NCBI GenBank assembly: GCA_024742475.1
Contig: JANSYI010000027.1
Coordinates: 62,001 to 126,000 of the forward strand
DNA from: a bacterium
GTDB lineage: Bacteria > Myxococcota_A > Polyangia > Nannocystales > Nannocystaceae
DNA length: 64,000 bases
Direction: 5' to 3'
In this document: positions 28,291-37,074 of the stretch, piece by piece
Numbering within the stretch: the first letter of the stretch is position 1
How the letters are laid out: each line of letters begins with the position of its first letter
The notes under the pieces: generated by a model
Database searches by the model: none
Seen by the model: only the letters and a program-made list of their open reading frames with translations
Told to the model about the DNA's origin: nothing
Made by a program: the position numbers and the translations under genes

Positions 28291-29112
28291 TCAGCGCGAT
28301 GGCACGTCGCTCAGCCCGATGCCGTCCGCCGGCACGGGCCGCGGCGGCGCATACGTACCGAAGAGCCGGTCGATCACCACCAGCACCACCGAATAGTTGA
28401 CACCACGGCTGGGCATGTCGCGCGCGTGATGAAGCCGATGCACGTCCGGCGTCGCAAACACCCGATTGAGCCCGTCGAAGCGAAGGTCGAGGTTGGCGTG
28501 CTGAAAGATGACGAAGAGCGCGGTGACGTTCACGATCACGAGGACGACATCGAGGTCGGCCCCCAGGGCGAGCGTCGTGACGCCGTGAGCCCCCGCGACC
28601 CACAGGTAGTTGGCGGGGTGCAGTCGAGGCCCGTTGAGCACGTACATGCGGCGGGGCTCGTGGTGCGTTCGATGAACGCTCCAGAGCAGGCCAGGGCGAT
28701 GTGAGGCGCGATGAAGGGCATAACGAATCACCTCGGCGATGACGATTCCCGCGGCGACCTGAAGCGCAACGGGCCAGCGTGTCGGCCAAGGCAGCTCCAG
28801 CCCAAACCTCGCGGTCGCAAGCGCTGCGGCGGCCACCATCGTGGCGAGCAGCGCCGCGTCGAGCAGGCGGTTGACCACGAGCAGGACGAGGTCCGTCCGG
28901 TCGGGGCGGCGGTTCCAACTCCGCTGCGCCGGGAACCGGTATTCGAGCGCCCAGATGAGCAGCGCGCACGCCAGCAGCGGGAGGCTCGCGGCCAAAGGTC
29001 GCGGGAGTTCGGTCTTGGTGAGCAGGGCCCAGCTGCCCCAGCCAATCGCGGTGACGAGCGTCGGGAGGATCAGCCAGGTCGGCAGCGGCGGGCGCGGAGC
29101 TTCGGCGGACAC
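28291..29112 (-). CDS. Sterol desaturase/fatty acid hydroxylase-superfamily membrane enzyme
   Basis: This protein of about 273 residues has three to five membrane segments and the three His clusters of the di-iron hydroxylase superfamily: HRASH, HRTHHEP and HRLHHARD. Further His lie in QHANL and NGPRLHPA. Family reaction: O2-dependent hydroxylation or desaturation of a lipid or sterol in the membrane. The GTG at 29110-29112, with AAGGGG upstream, is preferred; a GTG at 29133 adds seven residues. It is the first gene of the operon with the histidine kinase and NtrC-type regulator. The signal sensed could therefore be a membrane-lipid state, which is inference only. Confidence 0.87.
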   Translation of the reverse strand: MSAEAPRPPLPTWLILPTLVTAIGWGSWALLTKTELPRPLAASLPLLACALLIWALEYRFPAQRSWNRRPDRTDLVLLVVNRLLDAALLATMVAAAALATARFGLELPWPTRWPVALQVAAGIVIAEVIRYALHRASHRPGLLWSVHRTHHEPRRMYVLNGPRLHPANYLWVAGAHGVTTLALGADLDVVLVIVNVTALFVIFQHANLDLRFDGLNRVFATPDVHRLHHARDMPSRGVNYSVVLVVIDRLFGTYAPPRPVPADGIGLSDVPSR

Positions 29113-29223
29113 ACCCCGAGCCCCTTCACACACCGCGCCACCAATGATCCTCGCGACCTATGGCAGCAAGGGTGCCGAGGTTGTAAAGGATCCCGACACC
29201 GGGGTGTCGCCTGACCGACGGCC

Positions 29224-32200
29224 CTACAGCTTCTCGAGCGTCCGCTTCACCGTGGCGCGACCGCTGTGATCGGCCGGCGCAACCTCGAGGAACTTGTCGA
29301 GTGACGCCTTTGCGGCCTTGGTTTTTCCCGCCTTGACCTGCGCGCGGCCCAAGAACAGCCACGCATCGGGGTACCAGGCGTTGGCCTTTGCGCTCTCGCC
29401 GGTCGCGGCCTCCAGGGAGGTGATGGCGGCCCCGAGACGGTTGCGCTCGAGGTGGATGCGCCCTGTGAAGTAGTGCGCCTCGAGAAGGGTCGCATCGAGC
29501 TCGAGCGCCTTGGCCAGCGACACGAGGGCGTCGTCGTTCTTGCCCAGATCACGCTGTGCGCGGCCCATGTTGAGATAGGCGCGGGGGAACGCTTGGGAGC
29601 GGCTGGTGACGTAGCCGAGCTCCTCGAGCGCCTGCTTGGCCAGGCCCGCGTACGCGAGCAAGCGACCGTGAAGGAAGCGAGCCTCGAGGTTCTCGGGTTC
29701 GATGCCGACGGCCCGGGCGTATTCGACGCGCGCGTCGGGGTGCTTGCCGTTGTACTCGAGGATCTTGCCCTTGAGGATCGCCACCTCGGCTTGGGGCGTG
29801 GGCGTGCGGACGGCTTCGATGCGCGAGAGCGCCTCCTGGGCGTCGCCCGAGTCGAGCACGGCCTGGGCCATGAGCATCTGCGCTTCCCAGTTGTTGGGTG
29901 CTGCGGCCATGGCGTCGGCGAGCAGCTTCTTGGCCTCTTCGGGCCGTTTTTGCGCCAAGCGAAGCCGGGCCGCGACGACCTTGACCTCGGGGCTGGCCGT
30001 CGGGCTGTCGGCACTTGCGCCCACGAGCGCTTCGAGCTGCTCGAGCTGGTTGCTCGACGCGAACAGCCGACCCAGCGGGGCGACGAGGCCGGGATACGAC
30101 CCGGTGCGCTCATAGACGGCCATGAGGTCCGCCTTGCCGCCCACGGCGTCGCCCGTATTCATCCGCGTGACCCCGCGAAGGACCTGCGCCTCGTTGTAGG
30201 TCGGCTTGGCCGCGAGCGCTTGATCGAGCGCGGCCAGGGCCGCCGTCGTTTGCTTCTGGTCGATCAAATAGCGCGCCTTCGCGGTGAGCAGCTCGGCGAT
30301 GTGTTCGGGCGGCGCCTTGGCCTCGCCGAGCCGCGCGACGCCTGCGTCGAGTGCGGCGACCGCCTCCACCTGCATGCGGGCCGCATCGAGCATCGCAGCG
30401 CGAGCCAGGACGACGCGGTGAAACGCGGGGTCCTTCTCTACGACCTTGTCGAACTCGGCTTGCGCCTCGTCGACTTGAAGCCGCATGGCCTGCACCTCAC
30501 CCCGGTGGAACGGGATCTCGGTCCTCTCGGGTGCCGACTTGGTCAGCGGTTCGAGCGCGGCGAGAGCGTCGTCTCCCTTGCCCGCGGCGATCAGCAGCTC
30601 GACGTTGAGCAGCGCGATGTCGACAGAGTCTGGTCGCAGATCGCCCAGCTCGCCCATCGCTTCGACCGCGGGAGCGATGAGGTTGCCCCGGATGCCCGCG
30701 CGGACTTTGGCTTCGAGCACGTCCGCGTCACCGGGGGACGACGCGAGCGCTTCGTCGAAGTGGGCCATCGCGGTGACGGTGTCGCCCTTCGCCGCGGCGA
30801 TCGCCCCACGAACGCTGGCGAGCTTGCCCCGAAACCCGGTTGGCACGGTGTCGAGCGGGACGGCGTCGAGCGCCTTGCCAGCCGCGCGGAGCTCCCCGCG
30901 GGCCAGCGCCTGCTCGGCATAGAGCTTGGCCAACCCGGGGTGCTTCGGGGAGGCCTCGCGCGCCGAGGTCAACGCGGCGAATCCGGCGTCGGGATCGGTC
31001 TCCAGCTTGGCCTCGAGCGCCAGCGACTTGCCGAGGGCCAGGGCGCTTGCGGCCTTGGCTTCGAGCGCTGCGGCGGCAGGCTTGTCCGCCTCGAGGTGCA
31101 TGATGGCTCGGTAGGCGGCCAGGCGAGGGTCGTCCCCAGCGAGCGCTGCGGTCGCGGGCTCGAACTGGCCGTTGATGATCGCGATCAGGCCTCCGACGCG
31201 CTTGACGAACGGCGCTTCGTTCTTGGCAAAGGGCTGGTACGCCTCGGCGCCGGCCTTGGCCGACTCCATGTCTGGGCCGTAGCGTAGGTGCAGGAGCAGG
31301 AGCGCTTCGGCCTTGCCGAGCATGTCGCCCTCCTCTTCGGCGGCTTTTGCCGCGCCGACGTAGCCCGAGGGCGTGTCCTCGTCGAGCAGCGCCAGCACGG
31401 CGGCCGAGCGCTCCTTCGCCTCGACGGCGGGGTTTGGTCCGGTGTCCTTGGGGTCTTTGTCGGGCGTCTTCGCCTTGGCGACGCCGCGTTGTCCGGTGGG
31501 CTCGGGTTCACCGTCGAACACGCCCGCGACGTAGAGCCCGCCCACGAGCGCGCCCACGAGGCCGAGCGCAGCGACCCCGTAGATGAGCTTGCGGGAGCTG
31601 CCACCGTCGGACAGCGCCCGGGGCACGGGACCCGTCGGTTGAGCGTACCCGGGGCGCGCACCTGCGTCCGCTTCGGGGGTGGATGCGACGCCGGCTTCCT
31701 TGGGCGCGAGGCCGCCACCGTCGCGCGACTCGAGCCCCATGTCGGCCGGGGCGAGGCCCGTGCGTGACGGTTCGAGGTCGAGGTTGGCGGGCGCCACCAG
31801 GTTGTCGGCGGGCCGAACTTCCAGCCCCGTCTTCGGCTCGGGAAGATCGAGGTTCGCCGTGCCGGGGAGATCGAGCCCGATGGGCGCCGGGAGGTCGCCG
31901 ACCCCGCCGGCAGACTGGGGGAGCTCGAGACCGGAGGGAGGCTGGGGAGCGCCCGGTCGGCCCTGCGCTGGCGCGGGCAGGTCGAGCTCGATCGGGCCGG
32001 GCAGATCGAAGGACCCACCGTGAGGTGGGGGCGGCGGCGGGGGAGTCTTCGGCGCGAGCCCGGATTGTCCGACCGAGGGCACGGGCAGGTCCAAGCCCGG
32101 CACGCCAGGTGGGGCCTTGGGTGCGGGTGCTCGCGAGGACACTGGAGAGGGGAGATCCAGCCCGGCGACGCCCGGCGCCTTGGGAGCGGACGGCCTGGTC

Positions 32201-32787
32201 GGGACGGGCGAGGGAAGATCGAGCCCGGAGACCCCAGGTGCCTTCGGCGGCGCCGGGATCCGAGGCGCGGGCGCGGGCAGGTCGAGGCCCGCCACACCCG
32301 GAGCCTTGGGCGGGGCTGGGGGCTTGGGCGCTGGGGCGGGGAGATCGAGCGCGCCCAGGGATGGCGCCGGTGGAGCCGGGGGGGGACCGGGCAGCTTGGG
32401 GGGTGCCGGTCGAGATGGCGCGGGCGCGGGCAGGTCGAGCGCACCGCCAGAATCGGAGCCCGCCCCGGCAGGGGCGCCGAGGTCGAGCTGCAGCGAGGGG
32501 GAGCCTCCGCCTCCGACACCGAGGTCGACCTCGCCGAACTGCTCGTCCACTGCCGGAGGGCCGAAGCTCCCGCCGGTGTCGCCAGGAGGAGTCCCGCCGA
32601 AGTTCGGCTCTTCGACTTCATCGTCGTCGGCCGCCGGGAGCCCAAACAACGTCGTGTCGGGTCGGCCTTCGGCGAACGCAGGAGGGGCGCCGGGCGAGGC
32701 ACCCTCCAAGGGCGTGCCGCAGCGAGGGCACGCGGCCGCGCGCAGCGTCGGGTCCAACTGAAATCCGCAGTTCTTGCAGTTCGCCAT
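29224..32787 (-). CDS. Large zinc-ribbon, Pro-rich, TPR-repeat membrane protein
   Basis: The protein has 1187 residues. It opens with a zinc ribbon (CKNCGFQLDP, then CPRCGTPL). A ~350-residue low-complexity region follows, repeating GLDLPAPAP / PAPPKAPGV-like units. One transmembrane segment near 400-420 (GVAALGLVGALVGGLYVAGV) separates it from ~770 residues of TPR-like helical repeats (AKYARALALDATLLEAHYF-type, many A-x-A/G-x-L patterns). The likely topology is a cytosolic ribbon and linker with periplasmic TPRs. Such ribbon-linker-TPR proteins are common in myxobacteria and thought to be scaffolds. It is divergent from the HD-domain gene. Confidence 0.82.
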   Translation of the reverse strand: MANCKNCGFQLDPTLRAAACPRCGTPLEGASPGAPPAFAEGRPDTTLFGLPAADDDEVEEPNFGGTPPGDTGGSFGPPAVDEQFGEVDLGVGGGGSPSLQLDLGAPAGAGSDSGGALDLPAPAPSRPAPPKLPGPPPAPPAPSLGALDLPAPAPKPPAPPKAPGVAGLDLPAPAPRIPAPPKAPGVSGLDLPSPVPTRPSAPKAPGVAGLDLPSPVSSRAPAPKAPPGVPGLDLPVPSVGQSGLAPKTPPPPPPPHGGSFDLPGPIELDLPAPAQGRPGAPQPPSGLELPQSAGGVGDLPAPIGLDLPGTANLDLPEPKTGLEVRPADNLVAPANLDLEPSRTGLAPADMGLESRDGGGLAPKEAGVASTPEADAGARPGYAQPTGPVPRALSDGGSSRKLIYGVAALGLVGALVGGLYVAGVFDGEPEPTGQRGVAKAKTPDKDPKDTGPNPAVEAKERSAAVLALLDEDTPSGYVGAAKAAEEEGDMLGKAEALLLLHLRYGPDMESAKAGAEAYQPFAKNEAPFVKRVGGLIAIINGQFEPATAALAGDDPRLAAYRAIMHLEADKPAAAALEAKAASALALGKSLALEAKLETDPDAGFAALTSAREASPKHPGLAKLYAEQALARGELRAAGKALDAVPLDTVPTGFRGKLASVRGAIAAAKGDTVTAMAHFDEALASSPGDADVLEAKVRAGIRGNLIAPAVEAMGELGDLRPDSVDIALLNVELLIAAGKGDDALAALEPLTKSAPERTEIPFHRGEVQAMRLQVDEAQAEFDKVVEKDPAFHRVVLARAAMLDAARMQVEAVAALDAGVARLGEAKAPPEHIAELLTAKARYLIDQKQTTAALAALDQALAAKPTYNEAQVLRGVTRMNTGDAVGGKADLMAVYERTGSYPGLVAPLGRLFASSNQLEQLEALVGASADSPTASPEVKVVAARLRLAQKRPEEAKKLLADAMAAAPNNWEAQMLMAQAVLDSGDAQEALSRIEAVRTPTPQAEVAILKGKILEYNGKHPDARVEYARAVGIEPENLEARFLHGRLLAYAGLAKQALEELGYVTSRSQAFPRAYLNMGRAQRDLGKNDDALVSLAKALELDATLLEAHYFTGRIHLERNRLGAAITSLEAATGESAKANAWYPDAWLFLGRAQVKAGKTKAAKASLDKFLEVAPADHSGRATVKRTLEKL

Positions 32788-32912
32788 GGTGTGCGACGGG
32801 GGCGAGCCCCGGAGGCGACGATACCACTGTGCCCTCGGCGGCAGGGAGGCCGACGTGACGCCAAATCGGGCCTGGGGTGGTGCGACGCGGCGATCCGCGT
32901 CACCCTCCGGGC

Positions 32913-34178
32913 GTGATCCTCCGCGACCCCGTCCACGGCCTGATCTCCTTCGAGGGGCCCGCCGAGTCGATCATCAGTCGGCTCCTGGACACGCGGGAGC
33001 TGCAGCGCCTCCGGCGGGTTCGGTGCTTGGGGCCCGCGTCGCTGGCGTTTCCCGGCGCTGAGCACACCCGCTTCGCACACGCCGTGGGCTCGGCGCACGT
33101 CATGAAGCGATACCTCGACCGCGTGTATGCGCTGTCGGATGACCTGCCCGCCGCGGATCAGGTGGACCACGACACCGCCCAGGTCGCGTTGGCTGCGGCC
33201 CTGCTTCACGACCTCGGCCACGGCCCCTACTCACACGCGTTCGAGGCCGTCCTCCCCCACCCCTTCAAACACGAAGACTGGACGTCGCGGCTGATCCTCG
33301 ACCCCGACAGCGAGGTCCACGCGGTGCTACGGCAGATCGACTCCGAAGCGCCAGGCCGCGTCGAGCGTCTCGTGCACGGTGAGGGTGACATCCCCCACCT
33401 CGCGCGAGCGGTGTCGGGCACGTTCGACGTCGACCGCTGCGACTACCTGCTCCGCGACTCGCACATGACGGGCGTGCGCTACGGCGTGCTCGACCTCGAC
33501 TGGCTCTTGCAGTCGATGCGGCTGATGGTGGCGCCGGGTGAGCAGCGGGCTCGCATGGCGGTCGACGGCGAGAAGGGCCTAACCGCGGTCGAAGGGTTCT
33601 TCCTGGGCCGGCTGTACATGTATCGGCAGGTGTATCTGCACAAGGCGGTACGCGCGGCCGAGTCGGTGATGCGGGCGCTGTTCCGTCGGCTCGACGAGCT
33701 CGGCCCCCAGCCGGGCACGCCGGCGGGCATGGCCAAGCTACTGGTGGGCCAAGAGCCGACCATGGGCGAGTTCCTCGACCTCGACGACCACGCCTTCGAG
33801 CAGGCGCTCAAGGCCTACTGCACGAGCACCGATCCGATCTTGGCCGAGCTCGCCGGTCGCATGCGGTACCGCCGGCTCTTCAAGACGCTCCGACTGCGAC
33901 ACGACGTCCCCGTCGCGCGGGCCATGGCGCGTCTGCGCGAGGTCCTCGACACCCACCACGACGGCCCCGACTACCTGGCTGCCGTCGACCGGGTCGAAGT
34001 GGCGGCCTACTACGAAGACTCGCGCATGATGGCCTACACCGGAGGTCGCCTGCAGCGACTGCTCGACGTGTCGCCCGTGCTACACGGCTTGAGCAACGAG
34101 ACCTTCGTGCACTACCGGCTGATCTTCCCGCCCGAGCTGCGTGCGGTGATCAAAGAGGCGTTCGTGGATCTTCGCTAG
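32913..34178 (+). CDS. HD-superfamily phosphohydrolase
   Basis: This protein of about 421 residues has the HD signature in order: RFAHAVGSAHVMKR (first His), LLHDLGHGPYSHAFE (His-Asp pair and the following His) and a later Asp in FDVDRCDYLLRDS. The start IRDPVHG-like motif (VILRDPVHGLISFEG) is the typical beginning of this deoxynucleotide-triphosphohydrolase-related group (YdhJ-like). For that reason the GTG at 32913 is chosen over GTG at 32877. Predicted role: metal-dependent phosphohydrolase acting on nucleotides; the substrate is unproven. Monocistronic. Confidence 0.85.
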   Translation: MILRDPVHGLISFEGPAESIISRLLDTRELQRLRRVRCLGPASLAFPGAEHTRFAHAVGSAHVMKRYLDRVYALSDDLPAADQVDHDTAQVALAAALLHDLGHGPYSHAFEAVLPHPFKHEDWTSRLILDPDSEVHAVLRQIDSEAPGRVERLVHGEGDIPHLARAVSGTFDVDRCDYLLRDSHMTGVRYGVLDLDWLLQSMRLMVAPGEQRARMAVDGEKGLTAVEGFFLGRLYMYRQVYLHKAVRAAESVMRALFRRLDELGPQPGTPAGMAKLLVGQEPTMGEFLDLDDHAFEQALKAYCTSTDPILAELAGRMRYRRLFKTLRLRHDVPVARAMARLREVLDTHHDGPDYLAAVDRVEVAAYYEDSRMMAYTGGRLQRLLDVSPVLHGLSNETFVHYRLIFPPELRAVIKEAFVDLR

Positions 34179-34235
34179 CCGGACCTCGTGGCCGTAGCGT
34201 CCATCGGGCTCGCGGGGTAGGCTCCGCGCCCGTCC

Positions 34236-34892
34236 ATGGCGCAGCGCAACCGAAAGAAGCCCCGATGCTGGGGCTGTGGGCTCAAACCCGAGATCTGCGC
34301 GTGCGAGCTGATGCCCACGGTCGAGCTGAACACGCCGATCCGCATCGTGCAGCAGATTCGCGAGCGGTCCAAGCCCACCAACACCGCGCGCCTGTTCGCG
34401 ACCATGGTGCCGGCCACGCCGATCCTCCCCTTCGGCATGCGCGAGCCGCCGTTCGACGAGACGCCGCTGCTCGATCCCGACGTCGAGTTCTACAACCTGT
34501 TCCTTCGTGACGACGCGACGCCCATCGACGACCTTCCCGAGCCTGCGCCGGGAAAGCGCCGGGGCTTCGTGGTCCTCGATGGCACGTGGCACCAATGCTC
34601 GCGCATGGCCAGACGCGTGCCCGTCGTGCGAGACCTTCCGTGCGTGATGCTCCCGCCGGGCAAGCCCAGCATCTGGCGCGTCCGCACGCAGCACGACCCC
34701 CGAGGCGTCTCCACGTTCGAGGCCACCGTGCGCCTGCTCGAGATCGTCGAGGGCCCCGACACCGTGCGTCCGCTGGTCGAAGCGTTCGAGGTCATCACCG
34801 CCCGCCTCCTGCACCTCAAGGGCAAGCTCAAGTCGCCCGAGGTCCCCGAGGACTGGGATGCCGCCCTCGCCGAGGCCGCCCAGCGACCTTGA
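34236..34892 (+). CDS. DTW-domain tRNA-uridine aminocarboxypropyltransferase
   Basis: This 218-residue enzyme starts with a four-Cys zinc-type knuckle (Cys11, 14, 21, 23). It contains DGTWHQCSRMARR (115-127) and RVRTQHDPRGVSTFEA, the hallmark of DTW/TapT-family enzymes. These transfer the 3-amino-3-carboxypropyl group from SAM to uridine in tRNA, making acp3U (position 47 in bacteria). It is cytosolic. It ends 3 bases from the convergent Rpn-family gene. Confidence 0.9.
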   Translation: MAQRNRKKPRCWGCGLKPEICACELMPTVELNTPIRIVQQIRERSKPTNTARLFATMVPATPILPFGMREPPFDETPLLDPDVEFYNLFLRDDATPIDDLPEPAPGKRRGFVVLDGTWHQCSRMARRVPVVRDLPCVMLPPGKPSIWRVRTQHDPRGVSTFEATVRLLEIVEGPDTVRPLVEAFEVITARLLHLKGKLKSPEVPEDWDAALAEAAQRP

Positions 34893-34895
34893 GCT

Positions 34896-35918
34896 TCAGA
34901 CACCTCCGCGCAGCGCGGCGTCTGTGGACTCTGCAGTTGCGGCGGCGGTAAGCCAGCGATCGAGCGTCTCGGAGTCACGACACGCCACGATGCGGGCGCG
35001 CTGCCCTTCGCTCACCGCCAACCGACGAGCTTGGAGTACGAGGAGGACCGACTCGGCCTTGGCCTCGAGCTCGCCTTCGATCTTGCCTTCGATCTTGCCT
35101 TCGATCTTGCCTTCGGCACGACCTCGTTGGTGCCCTTGAGCGAGGAGCTTCTCTCCGTAGGTCATCGTCAGTCCTTCGGCCATCGGTGCGTTGTTGGCAA
35201 GCATGACACGGAATTCACTCATGGTCCCTTCATCGAGAACGAGGACGAGGTACTTGATCAAGGCAATGGCGACGTTCCCGAGACTGGGGTCGCCAGCGAC
35301 GCGCTCGAGCGTAGAGAGCCACTCGGAGGCCGACTGGAGAAATGCGGACTGGTTGCGTGCATCTCGCAGCACCCACAGGGTCAGCTTCACAGCGTCGCTC
35401 GAGGAGCGCGCCGCGAGGCCCGCATCGGTGAGCCTGGCGAGGTCGTCGACTGCGTACGTGAAGTCCGGAATGATTTCGGGTGCCAAAGCAACGCCCTGCT
35501 CGCTGAAGAGGGCGGAAAACTGGCGATGAGGGGTCCAGCCGCCGGGTACGTGGGAGAGGACGACGGGAACGATCAAGGGAAGCGGGCGGCCGGCGTTTGT
35601 GGGGTCGTCGGCGAACCGACTCCAGACGCGAACCATGTAGCTCAGAAGCCGCAGGGCCATCCAGCCGTCCGCCGTCGACTGGTGCTCGAGCAGCACGTAG
35701 ATGATCACGTTGCTCGGACCACACTCCGCAGAGAACACCAGGTCGCTGTAGGTGTCGGCGAGCGCCTCGTCGACGTAGCTCCCCGACTCGCGAACGAGCG
35801 AGTCCCAGCTGATGGCGGCGACCAAGGCGGGGGGAAGCACTTCGACCAGCTCCTGTGCGGCAAGATCGGGATTCTCGAAGATCCGCTTGAACAGCTTGTC
35901 GTGGGGCTGCCGAGTCAC
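34896..35918 (-). CDS. Rpn-family nuclease (PD-(D/E)xK transposase-like)
   Basis: The protein has 340 residues. The N-terminal half has the nuclease core of Rpn/YhgA-like proteins: PHDKLFKRIFENP, YSDLVF (Asp59) and LLEHQS (Glu78, Gln80), then RLLSYMVRVW. Enterobacterial relatives are DNA endonucleases linked to RecA-independent recombination and to phage defence. The C-terminal part contains a run of KIEG units (AEGKIEGKIEGKIEG) encoded by a 12-bp DNA repeat at 35073-35115, followed by a helical end. No recognisable transposon ends flank it, so it is a stand-alone gene. Confidence 0.88.
   Translation of the reverse strand: MTRQPHDKLFKRIFENPDLAAQELVEVLPPALVAAISWDSLVRESGSYVDEALADTYSDLVFSAECGPSNVIIYVLLEHQSTADGWMALRLLSYMVRVWSRFADDPTNAGRPLPLIVPVVLSHVPGGWTPHRQFSALFSEQGVALAPEIIPDFTYAVDDLARLTDAGLAARSSSDAVKLTLWVLRDARNQSAFLQSASEWLSTLERVAGDPSLGNVAIALIKYLVLVLDEGTMSEFRVMLANNAPMAEGLTMTYGEKLLAQGHQRGRAEGKIEGKIEGKIEGELEAKAESVLLVLQARRLAVSEGQRARIVACRDSETLDRWLTAAATAESTDAALRGGV
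35073..35115 (-). repeat. 12-bp tandem repeat inside the Rpn gene
   Basis: The plus-strand unit GCCTTCGATCTT occurs three times in a row (35073-35084, 35085-35096, 35097-35108), followed by a partial fourth copy. Twelve bases equal four codons, so copy-number change would add or remove one KIEG unit without shifting the frame. Confidence 0.9.
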
Positions 35919-35977
35919 CGAACCCGAACCCTAGCCCTGCCTCGGTGGCGGGGCACCCCGGAGCTGGGCGAGGGGAC

Positions 35978-36010
35978 AGGCGGGGCGGCACCCGGCACGC
36001 CGCCCCGCCT
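35978..36010 (-). terminator. Perfect 12-bp hairpin behind the amidohydrolase gene
   Basis: AGGCGGGGCGGC (35978-35989) pairs exactly with GCCGCCCCGCCT (35999-36010) around a nine-base loop, 8 bases after the amidohydrolase stop (minus strand). There is no T tract, so it may terminate with help from Rho or protect the 3' end. It also lies upstream of the Rpn start. Confidence 0.5.
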
Positions 36011-36018
36011 GACGTCGC

Positions 36019-37074
36019 TCACTCGAGGTAGAGCGCGCGAAAGTTCCCGGCGAGGACGTCGGCGATCTGCGGCGTGGAATACCCCGAGCGCACCATCGCC
36101 GAGACCATCTGGGCCAGGTAGCCCTCGACGAAGCTGGAGAGCTGAGGGCCGTCGCTCGCGAAGAGGGCCTTGTGGGTCAGGCCCCGGTCGAGCACGGCTT
36201 GCACGACGCTGGCGAGCTGGAGTTCGTCGCTCTCGATGGGGTTGCCGTCTTCGTCGATCTGCAGCGGTCGTGCCAGCGCGCTGAGCTCGATCCAGACGTT
36301 GTCCATGCTCGCGAGCGTGAGGGCAGACTCGACCGAACGCGCGTCGCCCTGGCCCACGTGCGAGAGCACGAAGTCGACGCGGGGTCCTGCCATGCCGTCG
36401 AACATGCTGACGATGTCCATGAGGAACGCAGGGTCGTAGAACTCGGACTCGTCTTGCGTGTTGGGAAACGGTGAGAACCCGGTGTGTAGCAGCACGGGTA
36501 CGCCCAGCGCTCCCGCGCGCTCGTAGACTCGAAACGACGCCTCGCTGTCGAGGCGCACCCCCTGGTGTGCGTGGGCGAGCTTGATGCCGACGAACAGATC
36601 GGGTCGCGCTTCGACGTACGATGCCATCGCGTCGAGCCCAGCTTCGAGCAGCGCGTCGTCGCCCTCCACGTCGTCGAGGTTCACGCTCACGAAGCCCCAG
36701 CCCCAACCGTCGTTGCGCGGGTCGAGCAACGCCATCGCCAGGTCCGTGTTGGTGTAGTGGCCCGTCGTGTGGTGCGTGTAAACGGCGTAGAGCACCCCGT
36801 GGTCGACACCAGCGCTTCGCGTCTCGTCCACGATGCCCACGAACTCGGTGTAGGGGTCGATGCCTGCGCCGAGGAGCGCGGGCGCGTGATGAGTCAGGAA
36901 CGGCGGTACGTTCGACAGGACGAACGCCTTGCCCGTGGGGTTGAGCGTGCCGAACGTGCCAGGGTGGAGGTGCATGTCGATCACCTCGAGCGTTTGCCCG
37001 TCGACCTCGACGGATGCCGATGCGGGGGCGGAGCAGAGCGCGATGACGGTAGCCAGAGGCAGGAACTTGTTCAT
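36019..37074 (-). CDS. Secreted amidohydrolase-superfamily protein
   Basis: The precursor has 351 residues with a signal peptide (MNKFLPLATVIALCSAPASA). The mature protein has the metal-binding start DMHLH (Asp33, His35, His37), KLAHAHQG, LLHTGFSPF, DFVLSHVG and a late Asp in FASDGPQ. This is the TIM-barrel amidohydrolase pattern of the 2-amino-3-carboxymuconate decarboxylase/predicted metal-dependent hydrolase group. The substrate is unknown. Export is unusual for this family. Its start overlaps the stop of the upstream lipoprotein gene by 4 bases, so it is the last gene of a three-gene operon. Confidence 0.82.
   Translation of the reverse strand: MNKFLPLATVIALCSAPASASVEVDGQTLEVIDMHLHPGTFGTLNPTGKAFVLSNVPPFLTHHAPALLGAGIDPYTEFVGIVDETRSAGVDHGVLYAVYTHHTTGHYTNTDLAMALLDPRNDGWGWGFVSVNLDDVEGDDALLEAGLDAMASYVEARPDLFVGIKLAHAHQGVRLDSEASFRVYERAGALGVPVLLHTGFSPFPNTQDESEFYDPAFLMDIVSMFDGMAGPRVDFVLSHVGQGDARSVESALTLASMDNVWIELSALARPLQIDEDGNPIESDELQLASVVQAVLDRGLTHKALFASDGPQLSSFVEGYLAQMVSAMVRSGYSTPQIADVLAGNFRALYLE

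Noticed and set aside
35073..35115. CRISPR-like array
   Set aside because: The 12-bp units are contiguous with no spacers and lie in frame within a coding sequence.
34896..35918. Mobile element based on the transposase-like label of Rpn proteins
   Set aside because: Members of this family are stand-alone nucleases; no terminal repeats flank the gene.
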